Positions 54,308-64,000 of a DNA stretch of 64,000 nucleotides are shown one piece after another (the first letter of the stretch is position 1; every line of letters begins with the position of its first letter). Position numbers and translations under genes: made by a program. The stretch lies in assembly GCA_012934845.2 (NCBI GenBank), contig WNNJ02000980.1, positions 186,001-250,000 on the forward strand, given 5' to 3'. The stretch comes from Pomphorhynchus laevis (lineage: Eukaryota > Acanthocephala > Palaeacanthocephala > Echinorhynchida > Pomphorhynchidae). The notes under the pieces were generated by a model. The model did no database searches, had not been told where the DNA came from, and saw only the letters and a list, made by a program, of their open reading frames with translations.

Positions 54308-55810
54308 GTGCCACAATCGGAAAAATTCTATCTAATGCTCCAACACGCCGAAAAATTGACAAAGAAAGGCGATAGCAATAAAAAGTTGGCCCATAACAAT
54401 AACATCATTATAAAACAAGCTGACAAGGGCAATAAAATAGTTGCTTGGACTAGACAAGATAATCTGAACGAAGTGTTTCGTTCAGATTATGTTGTAAGGT
54501 CGATTTTGCATACAAAGAAATAAGTGACATCGATCACAAGACAATCGTATGTAATGTTACTAATTGTATTAAGAAGCGTTTTGATCTTGATGACTGACAA
54601 TCCTTAATCGTTTAAACCATCGCTCCGTCGTATGTATTTATTACCAAAAATTCACAAAAACATCAACCCTTGCCCAAGAGACCCGTTATAATCAACATAA
54701 ACACAACATGTGAAAAATTGGCTAAGCATCTCCACAAAAAACTTCTTCCAATCTTAAAGCAGCGCCCATCGTATCTAGAAAATACTAATGACTTCCTCAG
54801 ACGCTTTGATAACGTGAAGTTGGACATACCAGGTGGCATTTTAATGTGCACACTTGATGTCGAGTCATCATACACGTCAATATACATTGATAAAGGCATT
54901 ATATCAATTGTTGAAATATTACGTAACAATAATTAGGAAGATCCTGAAATAAACAAAACAATCATTATTGTACAGTCTTGAAATCTAACTCATTTACGTT
55001 TAAAGGTCGCCATTTTCACTAACAGATTGGTACAGCAAGGAGCAGCCCAATTGCATCCGTGTATGTCGGACTAAATGTGGCACATGTCGAAGAAAATATA
55101 ATATCCAACAGTCCCTATAAACCGTATATCTGGTTAAGAAACATCGATGATAATTGTTATCTGGACACGTGGAAGAGAACGGTTTGATGTATTCCTCGAT
55201 AGTCTCCATAAGGCTAGTGAACTTCGATTCAGCGAGCAAAATGCAAATAGTAATATTTCTCGACAGAAAAATATGTAAAGACCTGAATAGAATGTGACAA
55301 ATCAAATTACACAAAAAGCGGTGTAAGGTCGATTTTGCATGCTCACTTCTGTGTACCTGTCAAGCTCAAACGTCTCGCAATTCTCAATGAGTTTATACTA
55401 GAAAGATTTGCTCTCAATAATCGCAGTATACCAAATGCATCTAATAAACAAATTCATGGCTAGGAGCTATCTGAAGTCTGTAATTGACAGGCAAATAATC
55501 AATGGAAGTCAAACAAATGTATCGTAACGACTTAATTACCAAAAGGGTCAGAAATGAGTCTGAAAGTGTGATTTACGCAACATTTACGTTCCTCCCGGCA
55601 TTACGAGGGCTACAAGTAGACGAATATAATGCTTATTCAAACCTTGACAAAAATGTCAAAGAAATGATTCTTGCGCCTAAAATTGCATTTCGTAGCCACA
55701 CCACGCAAAACACGTTATTGAAGAGGTTAAAATTGGGTAGCATAAAAGAATCTAGCAGTCTTTGCAAAGACAAACGATGCAAGTGTTGCAGTGAAATGAC
55801 AGCAGCATAA
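54308..55810 (+). pseudogene. PLE-4 reverse transcriptase remnant
   Basis: Segments in order: NNIIIKQADKGNKIVAWTRQ (about 54390-54450), LLPKIHKNINP, RPVIININTTCEKLAKHLHK, RPSYLENTNDFLRRF, MCTLDVESSYTSIYID with the first catalytic Asp (54670-54930), a YVGLNVAHVEENI region near 55060, WLRNIDDNCYLDTW near 55130, and ATFTFLPALRG to CKDKRCKCCSEM (55502-55800). Several shifts and stops. Confidence 0.75.
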
Positions 55811-55892
55811 AAACTCTAGCATTGACAATATATGAATTAAATACCGCATAAGGGTATTTAATACCATATATACATCATATATATATTTCATA

Positions 55893-56250
55893 TATACGTT
55901 TTCATACATTGCCAAAACAAAAAATATGCAAATCATGATACTATTTGAATTTAAGATCTCAACACTATATTATAATAACCGGATTATATTATAATAATCC
56001 GGTTAAACGCAAACCAAGAAGTCATGGTGATAAAAGGAATAGGAAAAATAGAGTTAAAAATATTAACTCTATATACGTTTTCATACATTGCCAAAACAAA
56101 AAATATGCAAATCATGATACTATTTGAATTTAAGATCTCAACACTATATTATAATAACCGGATTATATTATAATAATCCGGTTAAACGCAAACCAAGAAG
56201 TCATGGTGATAAAAGGAATAGGAAAAATAGAGTTAAAAATATTAAAAAAG
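55893..56250 (+). repeat. 179-bp tandem duplication at the start of Naiad copy 3
   Basis: 55893-56071 is repeated at 56072-56246 with almost no change. The unit spans non-coding sequence and the first codons of the Naiad frame (NPVKRKPRSHGDKRNRK). It also contains a short inner direct repeat (ataataaccggattat / ataataatccggtta). Confidence 0.9.
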
Positions 56251-58366
56251 ATATGTATATAAATGAACAATTAGAAATGTTAAAACAACTTTTAAGTGAT
56301 AATAAGCTAAAAGATCTTTATGTAAATATAAGAAGTTTTTCTAAAGATATCATATGTTCAATAAATCAAAAATTAATTAACGACTATGATAGGCTAAGTT
56401 GTATAATAGACAGTTATTGTAATACAAAATACTATAATCATACAATAAATGTAAATAATAACAATAGAAAATATACATTAACCATAAACTTCATTAATAA
56501 ATGTATAGATAACATAAATATAGCCGGACTTTTAAATAATTCTAAAAGTAAAGAAATAATAGGGTCAGATTTAAGTAAATATATTCCTAAAATAAGGTAT
56601 AAACTCCTACCACCATTAGGACGAAAAATTTGTAATTATAATAAAGAATTAAAATCAATATGTAACGATAATATTAGAAACATAATGGAAACAGAATGCA
56701 ATTGTAAAAGTCTTAGTTTTGATAAAATAAATGAACATATATGTACCCATAATCTAGAATTAATTGAAAATTGTGAATTAAGAAAGCTGCTATCAAAAGG
56801 GTATAAATATAGATTAAATAACAACAACGACAAAAATAAAATTTACAGTTCGTTATATAATAACTTAAATGATTACTTTAGTAAGCTGATTAATAGTGAA
56901 AGCTCGAATATATCTAAGATAAAAATTTGGAAAGATTATATATTTGATAAAATTAAAAATAAAATGAAAATAACAAACAATTATGAAAGGAAAGATAAAA
57001 TTAATAAAGATATGTATACAAGAACTTACTCAAATTAAAGCATAACTATATAATAACAACTATTGATAAAGCTAGTAATAACTTTGTCTTCATATGCAAA
57101 AAGCTTTATTATGATATACTAATGAAAGAGGTTAATTCTAATGATTTAAATGTAAATCCAACATATGAACGTAGTGAGTTGAGTTTAGAAACAATTATTA
57201 CAAGTCACTTGTTCTATAATAGGATAAAAAGGGTATAAAGGTTGAATCAGATAATAAAACTATACCTATATTATATTGGAATCCAAAATTACATAAAAAT
57301 CCAATAAAACCTAGGTTCATATGTAGTGCGTTTAAATGTACATTAAAAACCACTTTCTGTCTATATAAATAAAATACTTAAAGTAATTAAATCACACTTC
57401 AAGAAATATTATAGGGTAATCGAAATTAATACTGGTATAAAACACTATTTCAGTATTAATTCTACAAAAGAATTTTTAGAACAGACAAAAGGAATAAATT
57501 TTCAAAATATAAATACATACGATTTTAGTACGCTTTATACAAATCTAGATTTAGTAGATATTAAAGAAGCGTTAGTAAAATTAATTAACCTTATATTCGG
57601 AAAAAGATATACATATATATGTTATAATAATTATAACGCCTATCTAACAAAAATTAAACCATCAAATAAATATAAATATATGGATAAAATTGAATTAATA
57701 GAATCCTTAAATATTTTGATAAATCAAAATTATTTAAATGTAGGGACATCTATATTTAGACAAATAAAAGGTGTTCCAATGGGTGGTAATAGTAGCCCAA
57801 TTATAGCTGACTTGTTTTTAAGCTTTATAGAATATGAATTTGTTCATAACTGTGTAAAAACTAAATCTAAACAATATAAATATATGAAATATATGTTTCG
57901 ATACATTGATGATATATGTGTATTTAATTCTAATAATTTTTATTCAATTAGTGAGCACATTTATCCAGAAAGCCTTATTCTTAACAAAACCAATATTAAT
58001 GATAAAGAAGGTGTATATCTAGATATGAACATTAAATTAACATTAACTAAAACTACTATTAATTTATATCGTAAAGATGACATATTTAAATTTACAAGAA
58101 ACATATTTTTGCATGAGCATTCATGCATACCATATAATATAAAATATAATACATTAAATAATGAAATTTTAAGAATTGCAACAATATGTAATGATATTGG
58201 CTTTCTTCAAAATCATTTAAATAATTTAATAGATACATATTTTAAACTAGGTTACTATAAAAATAACATCAAGCAGAAAATAGTAAAATATATAAATCAA
58301 CACAATAATATAAAGAATAAATTTAAACTCTTAAGTGGCAAATTTTTATGGATGGATAATAAATAA
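56124..58366 (+). pseudogene. Naiad copy 3 reverse transcriptase, interrupted
   Basis: Open at 56124-57038 (RKPRSHGDKRNRK, YIPKIRYKLLPPLGRKICNY, CNCKSLSF, LLSKGYKYRL), shifts near 57030 and again around 57200-57360, then open at 57680-58366 (RQIKGVPMGGNSSPIIADLF, FRYIDDICVF, GVYLDMNIKL). The 56124-57038 part shows that the segment upstream of the RT ATG of copy 1 is coding. Confidence 0.8.
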
Positions 58367-58433
58367 TATACTTTGCATTAGAATAAGATACTAGATAGTT
58401 ATTTCAGAGGAAATACATCATTAGCATGTATTT

Positions 58434-58511
58434 GGCCCCGCTGCTATGTTGGGTAGAGGAGTTAGGGGCCGAAACCTGATAGCATAGCAGTTCCTCCTGA
58501 TGACCTCTAAT
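58434..58511 (+). ncRNA. Hammerhead-like strands in permuted order, Naiad 3' region
   Basis: GGCCCC (58434-58439), CTGCTATG (58441-58448), GGT-A (58452-58455), GAGGAG (58456-58461), GGGGCC (58465-58470), GAAA (58471-58474), CC, CATAGCAG (58483-58490), TTCCTC (58491-58496), CTGATGA (58497-58503). Stem III 3 + 8 bp, stem I 6 bp (one G-U), GGCCCC/GGGGCC as stem II with a break after CTGATGA. Present also at 51290-51365, 29000-29060 and, partly, 26130-26420 on the minus strand. Confidence 0.5.
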
Positions 58512-58787
58512 TCTTATTCTGATACAACGTCTGTTATTTATTAGTCAATTCATAAAAATGACGTTTATTTTAAATTTTATTTTTTATTTTTTATTTTTAT
58601 TTTTTTTTTTTAACTTGATTTAAATTATAGAAAATCTAAAAACAATTATTAATTTTATTATTTAATTATTAAATTTTGATTTAGCATTATTATGTTTTGT
58701 TTATTTTATAATTATATAACAATACGTAGACTCAGTTAGCTGATTTAACTTATTAAATTTAAATTTGCAATTCAAAAATTGAATTGA

Positions 58788-58822
58788 AAAATGTATGATT
58801 TATTTGATAAGATAATATTAAT
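58788..58822. repeat. Target-site duplication, left copy
   Basis: aaatgtatgatttatttgat followed by aagataatattaat, repeated at 59910-59943. 34 bp without mismatch. Confidence 0.9.
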
Positions 58823-59909
58823 GTAGAGATAAATTATTGGCCTCTTAGTCTCTCGACATTGGGGTAAAATAAATAAAAACACCGAATATACATTAAAACA
58901 AAGAAAAGTACAAAATGTCTTCGCCCATGGCTACCGACTCTGTAGTTTGTCAATCTTCGTCGCGCTCATCTTTGAAAGATGAGGGCAGTCAAACACGTGA
59001 AGCGAAAATTATATGATTGGAGGGAATACATACAGATGCATGTTGATGTGCGGTTATGAAGGGGGATAGGAATGGAGCAAAATTTATTATGGTACCCATG
59101 ACGAGAAACTCTCCAAGTAAGAGGGCGTTTTTGTGTTCGTGGATTTCGCCAATTGATTTGAATGAATGCAGGGGTCAGGTATATGTCTGGGTCAAGCAAA
59201 GATAATTTTGCTTCAAGGTTTTCGAGATTATGGCAGAATTCAGCTGTTTTAGGAAGATGGAGGCGATTACAAAGAAACACAGAACAAGGTTGGAGCTTTG
59301 AAATCACTGCTACAGCAGTAGAAAAAGATTTAGGAGAGACACCTATAACGCGTTTAGCAAATCTTCATTGGCATCTGTCGGTTTGGGCGAAGTTAGACGA
59401 AGACAAATCTTCCCAAAATGCAGGTAATCCATATTGAATTATAGGAAGAAGCATGATACGGAAGTAGCGAATAGCACCTTCGAATGAGAGTGAACCAATG
59501 TTGGAAGCATGAGAGGTTGCAATTGCAACTTTAGATGCTTTGCGGTCAAGATGAAGTTGGAATGGCCTTCTTAATGAAAGCAGAATACCTAAGTAGGTGT
59601 AGTTCTTACAGAATTCTAGAGGGTGATTATTAAGTAATAGCTTGTCTGACCGGCAAATTGGGCCTCCCTTACGAAATTTTATAATTTTCGATTTCTCGAT
59701 ATTCACCTCTAATTGATTTATTCCACAGAATGCATCTAATGCGTTGAGAGAAAGCTGCAATTCCATGAGATCACGAGATATTATGACAAGATCATCAGCA
59801 TAGAGAACTGATATGATGTCTATGGAATTTACACGAAGACATGAAGGTAGATCGGCGAAAGAGAAGGAGAATAGCATTGGGCTCAATGAGTCCACTGCTA
59901 CAGTGGATT
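58823..59909 (-). mobile_element. 5'-truncated LINE with 34-bp target-site duplication
   Basis: The minus-strand frame 59895-59365 reads SLSPMLFSFSFADLPSCL, VLYADDLVIISRDLMELQLS (Asp pair), INQLEVNIEKSKIIKFRKGG, YTYLGILLS. Coding continues in another frame to 58966 (FCHNLENLEAKLSLLD). 3' UTR 58823-58965 without a clear A tail. RT style is unlike LINEs A-D (closer to I/Jockey-like groups), clade undetermined. Confidence 0.75.
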
Positions 59910-59943
59910 AAATGTATGATTTATTTGATAAGATAATATTAAT
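59910..59943. repeat. Target-site duplication, right copy
   Basis: Matches 58789-58822. Confidence 0.9.
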
Positions 59944-60680
59944 ATTATCCATAATTTTTATATATAATAAAATATAATAATATTATTAATATTATAAAAT
60001 TATATTATTTGTAAAATTTTTGTTATCTTATCAACTATTTTATGTAATAAAGACAAGTTAATTATTAGCTCAAAGCATAAAGACATAAATACATCAACAA
60101 TTATTATCTTAATAAAATAATTAAAGTAATTGATAAAATCGGTATAAAATTACCATAATAATTAATCTTAAACTATCCTATAATTATAATCAGCTTAATA
60201 ATTCTTAATATAATGCTTTTGTATATTAAATTATACCTATAGAATAAGATATAGAGTATATATTAAATTATATATAGTAAGATTTGAGGTTATCCACCTT
60301 ATAAATCAATGTGTGCTTGGATGAGTTAAAGCATATAGATACACATACATTTGTCTATTTCCACAGTATATATGTGAGGTACACATTGTAAAGAGGTATG
60401 TCTCTTGCACAGTGAAATTGCATGCATATACACTTAAGAGGTTGATGTTCAATAAACTTTTTTCTACTAAAAATATCTGCTTTTTAAGAAGATGTGCTGT
60501 TTGGAGAGAATAGCGCTACAGAAACAAATGTACGATGCAAAAATCAAGAAACATCGTAAGCTAACAATATACGAGAAACATCGAAATGTAAATAAAATTT
60601 CAAACCATAGGTTAATTTCAAATAAAATAAATGTTGACAGCTTTTAAACTGCATAGTTAAAAACATCATATTTTGTATTT
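59944..60680. other. AT-rich intergenic or intronic sequence
   Basis: No frame. May hold upstream exons or promoter of the arrestin-like gene, but none can be supported. Confidence 0.4.
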
Positions 60681-60724
60681 ATGTTTTCTTGCAAAGCTTC
60701 AGGTTCATTTGCCAGTTTTTAAAA

Positions 60725-61150
60725 ATGGGTTTGTATTTTGGTAGACCGCAATTGATGTTATTAAACAGGCCTGACGCGACATACTATTTCGGAGAAGTAT
60801 TGCATTGTAAAATTAAAATGCTAAGCTATTTTGATAATAACAAGATTGGAAATATTAGCGCCGAAGTGAAATGTTTTAACGAAACTAATGGTTCACTTTT
60901 GTATATACATAAAACAACTGTTCCACTATCAGAGAAGAATCTATTAGAAAAAGGTATATATAGCTTTACAACTGCCATATCTTTACCAAAAGAAATTGAA
61001 AACGATAATAAGCAAGAAAATAATGTTTGGGGCATTATTCGGGTATGCGTGGAGCCAAACAATGCCATATTGGGATTAAAGAGGACTAACACGATTAAGT
61101 TTAGAATGTTAGACAGAACACTCAACCCCTTCTACCAATGCACAAAGTAA
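60725..61150 (+). CDS. Arrestin-like protein, short
   Basis: 141 codons from ATG to TAA: MGLYFGRPQLMLLNRPDATY, YFGEVLHCKIKML, GNISAEVKCFNET, LLEKGIYSFTTAISLPKEIE, WGIIRVCVEP, IKFRMLDRTLNPF. The strand pattern (G-E-x-V..., I-x-x-I-x-V, L-x-x-G-x-Y-x-F-x-x-x-x-x-L-P, W-G-x-I) fits an arrestin N-domain. Arrestin-domain proteins adapt membrane cargo for ubiquitin-dependent trafficking and are normally 300-450 aa, so this is half size: a single-domain paralogue, a partial gene or a decaying copy. An acceptor-like gcaaagcttcag at 60700 suggests an upstream non-coding exon. No repeat similarity in the window. Confidence 0.5.
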   Translation: MGLYFGRPQLMLLNRPDATYYFGEVLHCKIKMLSYFDNNKIGNISAEVKCFNETNGSLLYIHKTTVPLSEKNLLEKGIYSFTTAISLPKEIENDNKQENNVWGIIRVCVEPNNAILGLKRTNTIKFRMLDRTLNPFYQCTK

Positions 61151-62615
61151 CTCTTGAGTGAACGGAAATTTGATTATAATCGAAAATATCATAAAATATT
61201 AAAACGAATGATTTCTTATTTTAATGATTTCGTGTTAGTCCTTAAGGTAGCACTTTTATGGTCAACCCGACGCTTTGTGTAAAAAATCATGAAAATCTTA
61301 ATTTTACTTTATTCAAATTTAATTGAGGGATTTATTTTGAATTTATTTTTTATATTTTTAGAGATTTATAAAAGCAACGCAATATTTATTAAAAGCTGAG
61401 AAATAAAATATTTATTAAAAACATTCTTGAATTCTTGGTTAAAATTAAAATAATTTCATGAAAAGCATCAACATTTTTATTTTCAAAGAACCAAATTGAG
61501 TATTTTTTTAATTCTTCGTATTTCCAAAATCCTTTAAAAACATTTTATCTTATTTTTAATGCCAAGTTTAACAAGTTTTTCTAGTTTACTTTAATTAATG
61601 TCAGTAGTTTGCTGTGTTAGTTTGTAAATATTAAGATATTGATATCAAAAAAGTTAATCAAATTTGAAGTTAAAAATGACAAATAATTGAAAAAAAATAT
61701 AATAATTTAAAATAATTTAATCCATGTATTCAGAAAGAATCGAAAACCGAGCTGATTTGTAAATTTTCATCAATGTAAATGCACAAATAATTTTAATTTT
61801 GTTTTAATTATTCAGTAGGATAGCAAATGCATAATATCAAAGTAAAAGTTTCATTTTGCCAAAAAATGAGCATGCGTTTTTATACTCATGATTAAACGCA
61901 AATGGTATCATTTGTCAATGGCTTGATTTGGTGATTGGACTACTTATGAATTAGACAAAGTGCCAAACGGCAGCACAAAGAAAGTATTAGATTTACATGT
62001 AAACATGAAATACAAGTAGAAATAACTCCGACAATTTTTAATCACATCTTTACGTTATTCTAACTGAGACAGAATCAGTTTGTTGACAACTAAATTGATT
62101 ACCTAAACAAATAAGGTCCTAAATAACCTCAAAATTAATAGAGGTTGTTGACCACTTCAACACTTGGGCTTAAAGTGAAGATTAAATTTAGGAATATACA
62201 TCTCACGTGTAAATTAATAAATAAAGTTTAATTATTTCCTATTATTTATTAATTAAGAATATACTTAACATTCTATTTTGAAATGGAATTGTCGTTTGTG
62301 TTAAATTTTAGAACGCAATCTAAAACTATCTATTTTATATTATTTATAAATTAAAAATAAAGCTAAAAAAATAAAAAAATAAGTAATTAATAATTAAATA
62401 ATAATAAATAATTATAGATAATTTTATAATTTTATATTAGATTTCATATAAATATATCAAGTATAAATGTAAAGAATAAATAAATTCTTAAAATTTAAGA
62501 ATTAAATTTTTAATATTAAACATTTAAATTCTTAATATGTAAATAATATATATATTTAGATATATTTATAATTGCAAATAAATATTGTATTAACATGAAT
62601 ACCATTAATATTATA
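61151..62615. other. AT-rich sequence, nothing recognised
   Basis: About 1.5 kb with no long frame, no repeat shared with the rest of the window and no splice-bounded exon that I can defend. Confidence 0.5.
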
Positions 62616-62619
62616 TATG

Positions 62620-63480
62620 GAATCTTCTATAGATCCCGAAACAATACCTAATCAAGCACAACAATATATATGTTCAATCAGTTAAATTATTGAAACAACA
62701 AAGATAAGACAGTTAAGAAATGAATTGTTAGATCACAGATACCATTATATATGTATCTACTACCTAAAATGTTAACCCAACGTCAACATGTAGATTTGTT
62801 AAGTCCGCATTACAATTAATTTTATCAGGGAATATATTTGCATTTAATAACAAATTACACAAGCAAGTTATTGGAGTGGCCATATGTATATCTGATGCCC
62901 CTACGCTTGCAACCATTTGCCTAGATAAATATGAAAAATCATTCTTTAACAATTTCGATCGACCTTTCTTTTAAGTTCGTTACATTGATGATGTAGTCGC
63001 TATTTGGAGAACAAAAGACCACTCACTCGGTGAATTTAGTGAAGCAATTGACAAATTTGGACCTATGCGATTTACGCTTCAAACATCACAGTTAGTTAAT
63101 TTTCTTGACTTTATCATTACCATAGACTGCAATAACACTTTTAAAACAACATTGTATCGAAAACCAACAACTCAAAAAGTTCATCTACACCCACGCAGTA
63201 ATATTCCGCTGGTATGAAAAGATCAATTATATTTAGCGAAGCTCTTAGAATATTTCGATTATGTACCGAACGAAAAGATGCAGAAAAATAGTTACTAGTC
63301 CTAGGCAACGAAGTGTTAACTCAAGGTTATACACAACGTTAGGTTCATCGTGAACTACAAAAAGTCCGAACTCATAAAAATCAGAATGATTTAAAGGATA
63401 AATCAAATTGGCATCATAGACTAATAATATCGTATCATAACGGTCTCGGTTGCTACAAAGAGACAGTAGACTAGTTATAA
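62620..63480 (+). pseudogene. Penelope RT remnant
   Basis: Reads FNNKLHKQVIGVAI, DAPTLATICLDKYEKSFF, VRYIDDVVAIWRT (Asp pair), FTLQTSQLVNFLDFIITID,TTLYRKPTTQKVHLHPRSN, then thumb and linker pieces to about 63470 (RLIISYHNGLGCYKETVD). Several stops and shifts. No terminus found. Family differs from PLE-1 to PLE-4. Confidence 0.7.
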
Positions 63481-63589
63481 ATAAAATACTGATAAAAAAT
63501 AATAAACAACAATTATCGAGTAATATTCACAGGAATTAATATTTTAAGATATCTTGTCAAGTGTAAGCTTATCATGTACAAAGAAGATA

Positions 63590-63905
63590 ATCAAGGAGAA
63601 GTAGCAGCACACGAACGGTGGCGTTGATGACGCGTTGTAGGGGTAATATGATGGATTTTGGAGAATTGGCGAAAAGGCTAAGGCAGTAATCGATTTTAGG
63701 GAAAAGAAGCGATGAAAGAAGAGACATACAAGAACGTAAGTCGATATGGAGCAATAAAGGAGGATATAACGGAGAATAAAGTTAGACGAGCGGACCTGGT
63801 CCCGGACGAAGGGTTGAAGGGAAAGGTGATCATCGAAATGGGAGCCAAAGAAAATGAGATTGTGTACTATGGGGATGATCGATGAGGCAAAAGATACAGT
63901 GGTTG
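63590..63905 (-). pseudogene. Internal LINE fragment, C/D family
   Basis: Corresponds to about 16965-17260 of LINE C, inverted: PKIDYCLSLFANSPKSIILP, LQRVINATVRVLL. Ends abruptly on both sides within the RT-connection region. The last ~95 bp of the window (63906-64000) shows nothing recognised. Confidence 0.75.
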
Positions 63906-64000
63906 ATTATTTTTCATCAGTATCCTATTTATAACTAGGTTACTAGTTATAAGCAAGGACATTGCAACAAGTGTAAGATCAATAAATCAAAATGCTGCAA

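Larger units (their letters stand above)
53765..55810 (+). mobile_element. PLE-4: Penelope with tandem terminal repeats
   Basis: Two direct copies of a terminal repeat (53768-53930 and 54169-54330) are followed by a decayed RT and linker frame. Direct leading pseudo-LTRs are a known Penelope layout. Each repeat has a permuted hammerhead. The GIY-YIG is lost: coding similarity stops at the Cys cluster near 55800. Confidence 0.75.
55945..58745 (+). mobile_element. Naiad/Chlamys-type PLE, copy 3
   Basis: Plus-strand copy, about 97% similar to copy 1 by eye. N-terminal linker and RT with breaks, then the full 3' region (58367-58745) with ribozyme-like strands and the acgtagactcagttagctg end. The nuclease remnant seen in copy 1 is not present here. 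Confidence 0.8.

Noticed and set aside
58914-59017. Short frame MSSPMATDSVVCQSSSRSS
   Set aside because: Lies antisense within the 3' UTR of a LINE bounded by a 34-bp target duplication.

Overview
This is an AT-rich animal nuclear window, very likely arthropod and probably insect. The main anchor is a host gene on the minus strand that I recognise as PTPA, the PP2A phosphatase activator. Five exons can be read between 44794 and 53229, with two tiny introns (42 and 48 nt) and two long introns packed with mobile DNA. Other host candidates are two unidentified exon-like reading frames at 40.0-41.1 kb and a small arrestin-like gene at 60.7-61.2 kb. No prokaryotic features, CRISPR, rRNA or convincing tRNA gene is present. 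Almost everything else is retrotransposon.

Left third (1-26 kb): three decayed Gypsy-type LTR elements, treated as fossils, are interrupted by LINEs of a CR1/L2-like type. LINE A (minus, 1-3270) is cut by the window edge and has nearly open reading frames. LINE B (plus, 5.9-9.56 kb) is a decayed, internally deleted sister copy. LINEs C (plus, 13.2-17.7 kb) and D (minus, 18.9-20.8 kb) belong to a related family. Both families carry short tandem monomers (20 bp and 16 bp, similar in sequence) at their 5' ends.

Middle (26-39 kb): layered Penelope-like elements (PLEs). A very AT-rich PLE of the Naiad/Chlamys type (minus, RT frame of 558 aa at 29127-30803) sits inside a canonical Penelope (28.16-32.64 kb). 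It is followed by Penelope 3' parts with C-terminal GIY-YIG nuclease (32740-33543, 37207-38490), a palindromic array of 357-bp units (33.8-35.4 kb), and long TA microsatellites at the junctions.

Right (39-64 kb): PTPA introns and flanks hold a 5'-truncated LINE with a restriction-like endonuclease (48.4-50.2 kb), further Naiad-type copies, a calreticulin-family retrocopy inside one of them (51.5-52.1 kb), a Penelope with tandem terminal repeats (53.8-55.8 kb), a third Naiad-type copy (55.9-58.7 kb) and a LINE with a 34-bp target-site duplication (58.8-59.9 kb).

The most unusual signal is RNA structure. Canonical hammerhead ribozyme motifs sit at both ends of an inverted repeat at 36.6-37.2 kb and in palindromic elements near 42 kb. 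In addition, four different PLE families here carry all three hammerhead core strands in a non-canonical linear order (II-GAAA-III, then I-CUGANGA-II, then III-UH-I). The stems covary between families. In that order they cannot fold as a simple monomer, but they could fold as a reciprocal dimer or across tandem copies. This looks worth testing as an undescribed ribozyme arrangement.
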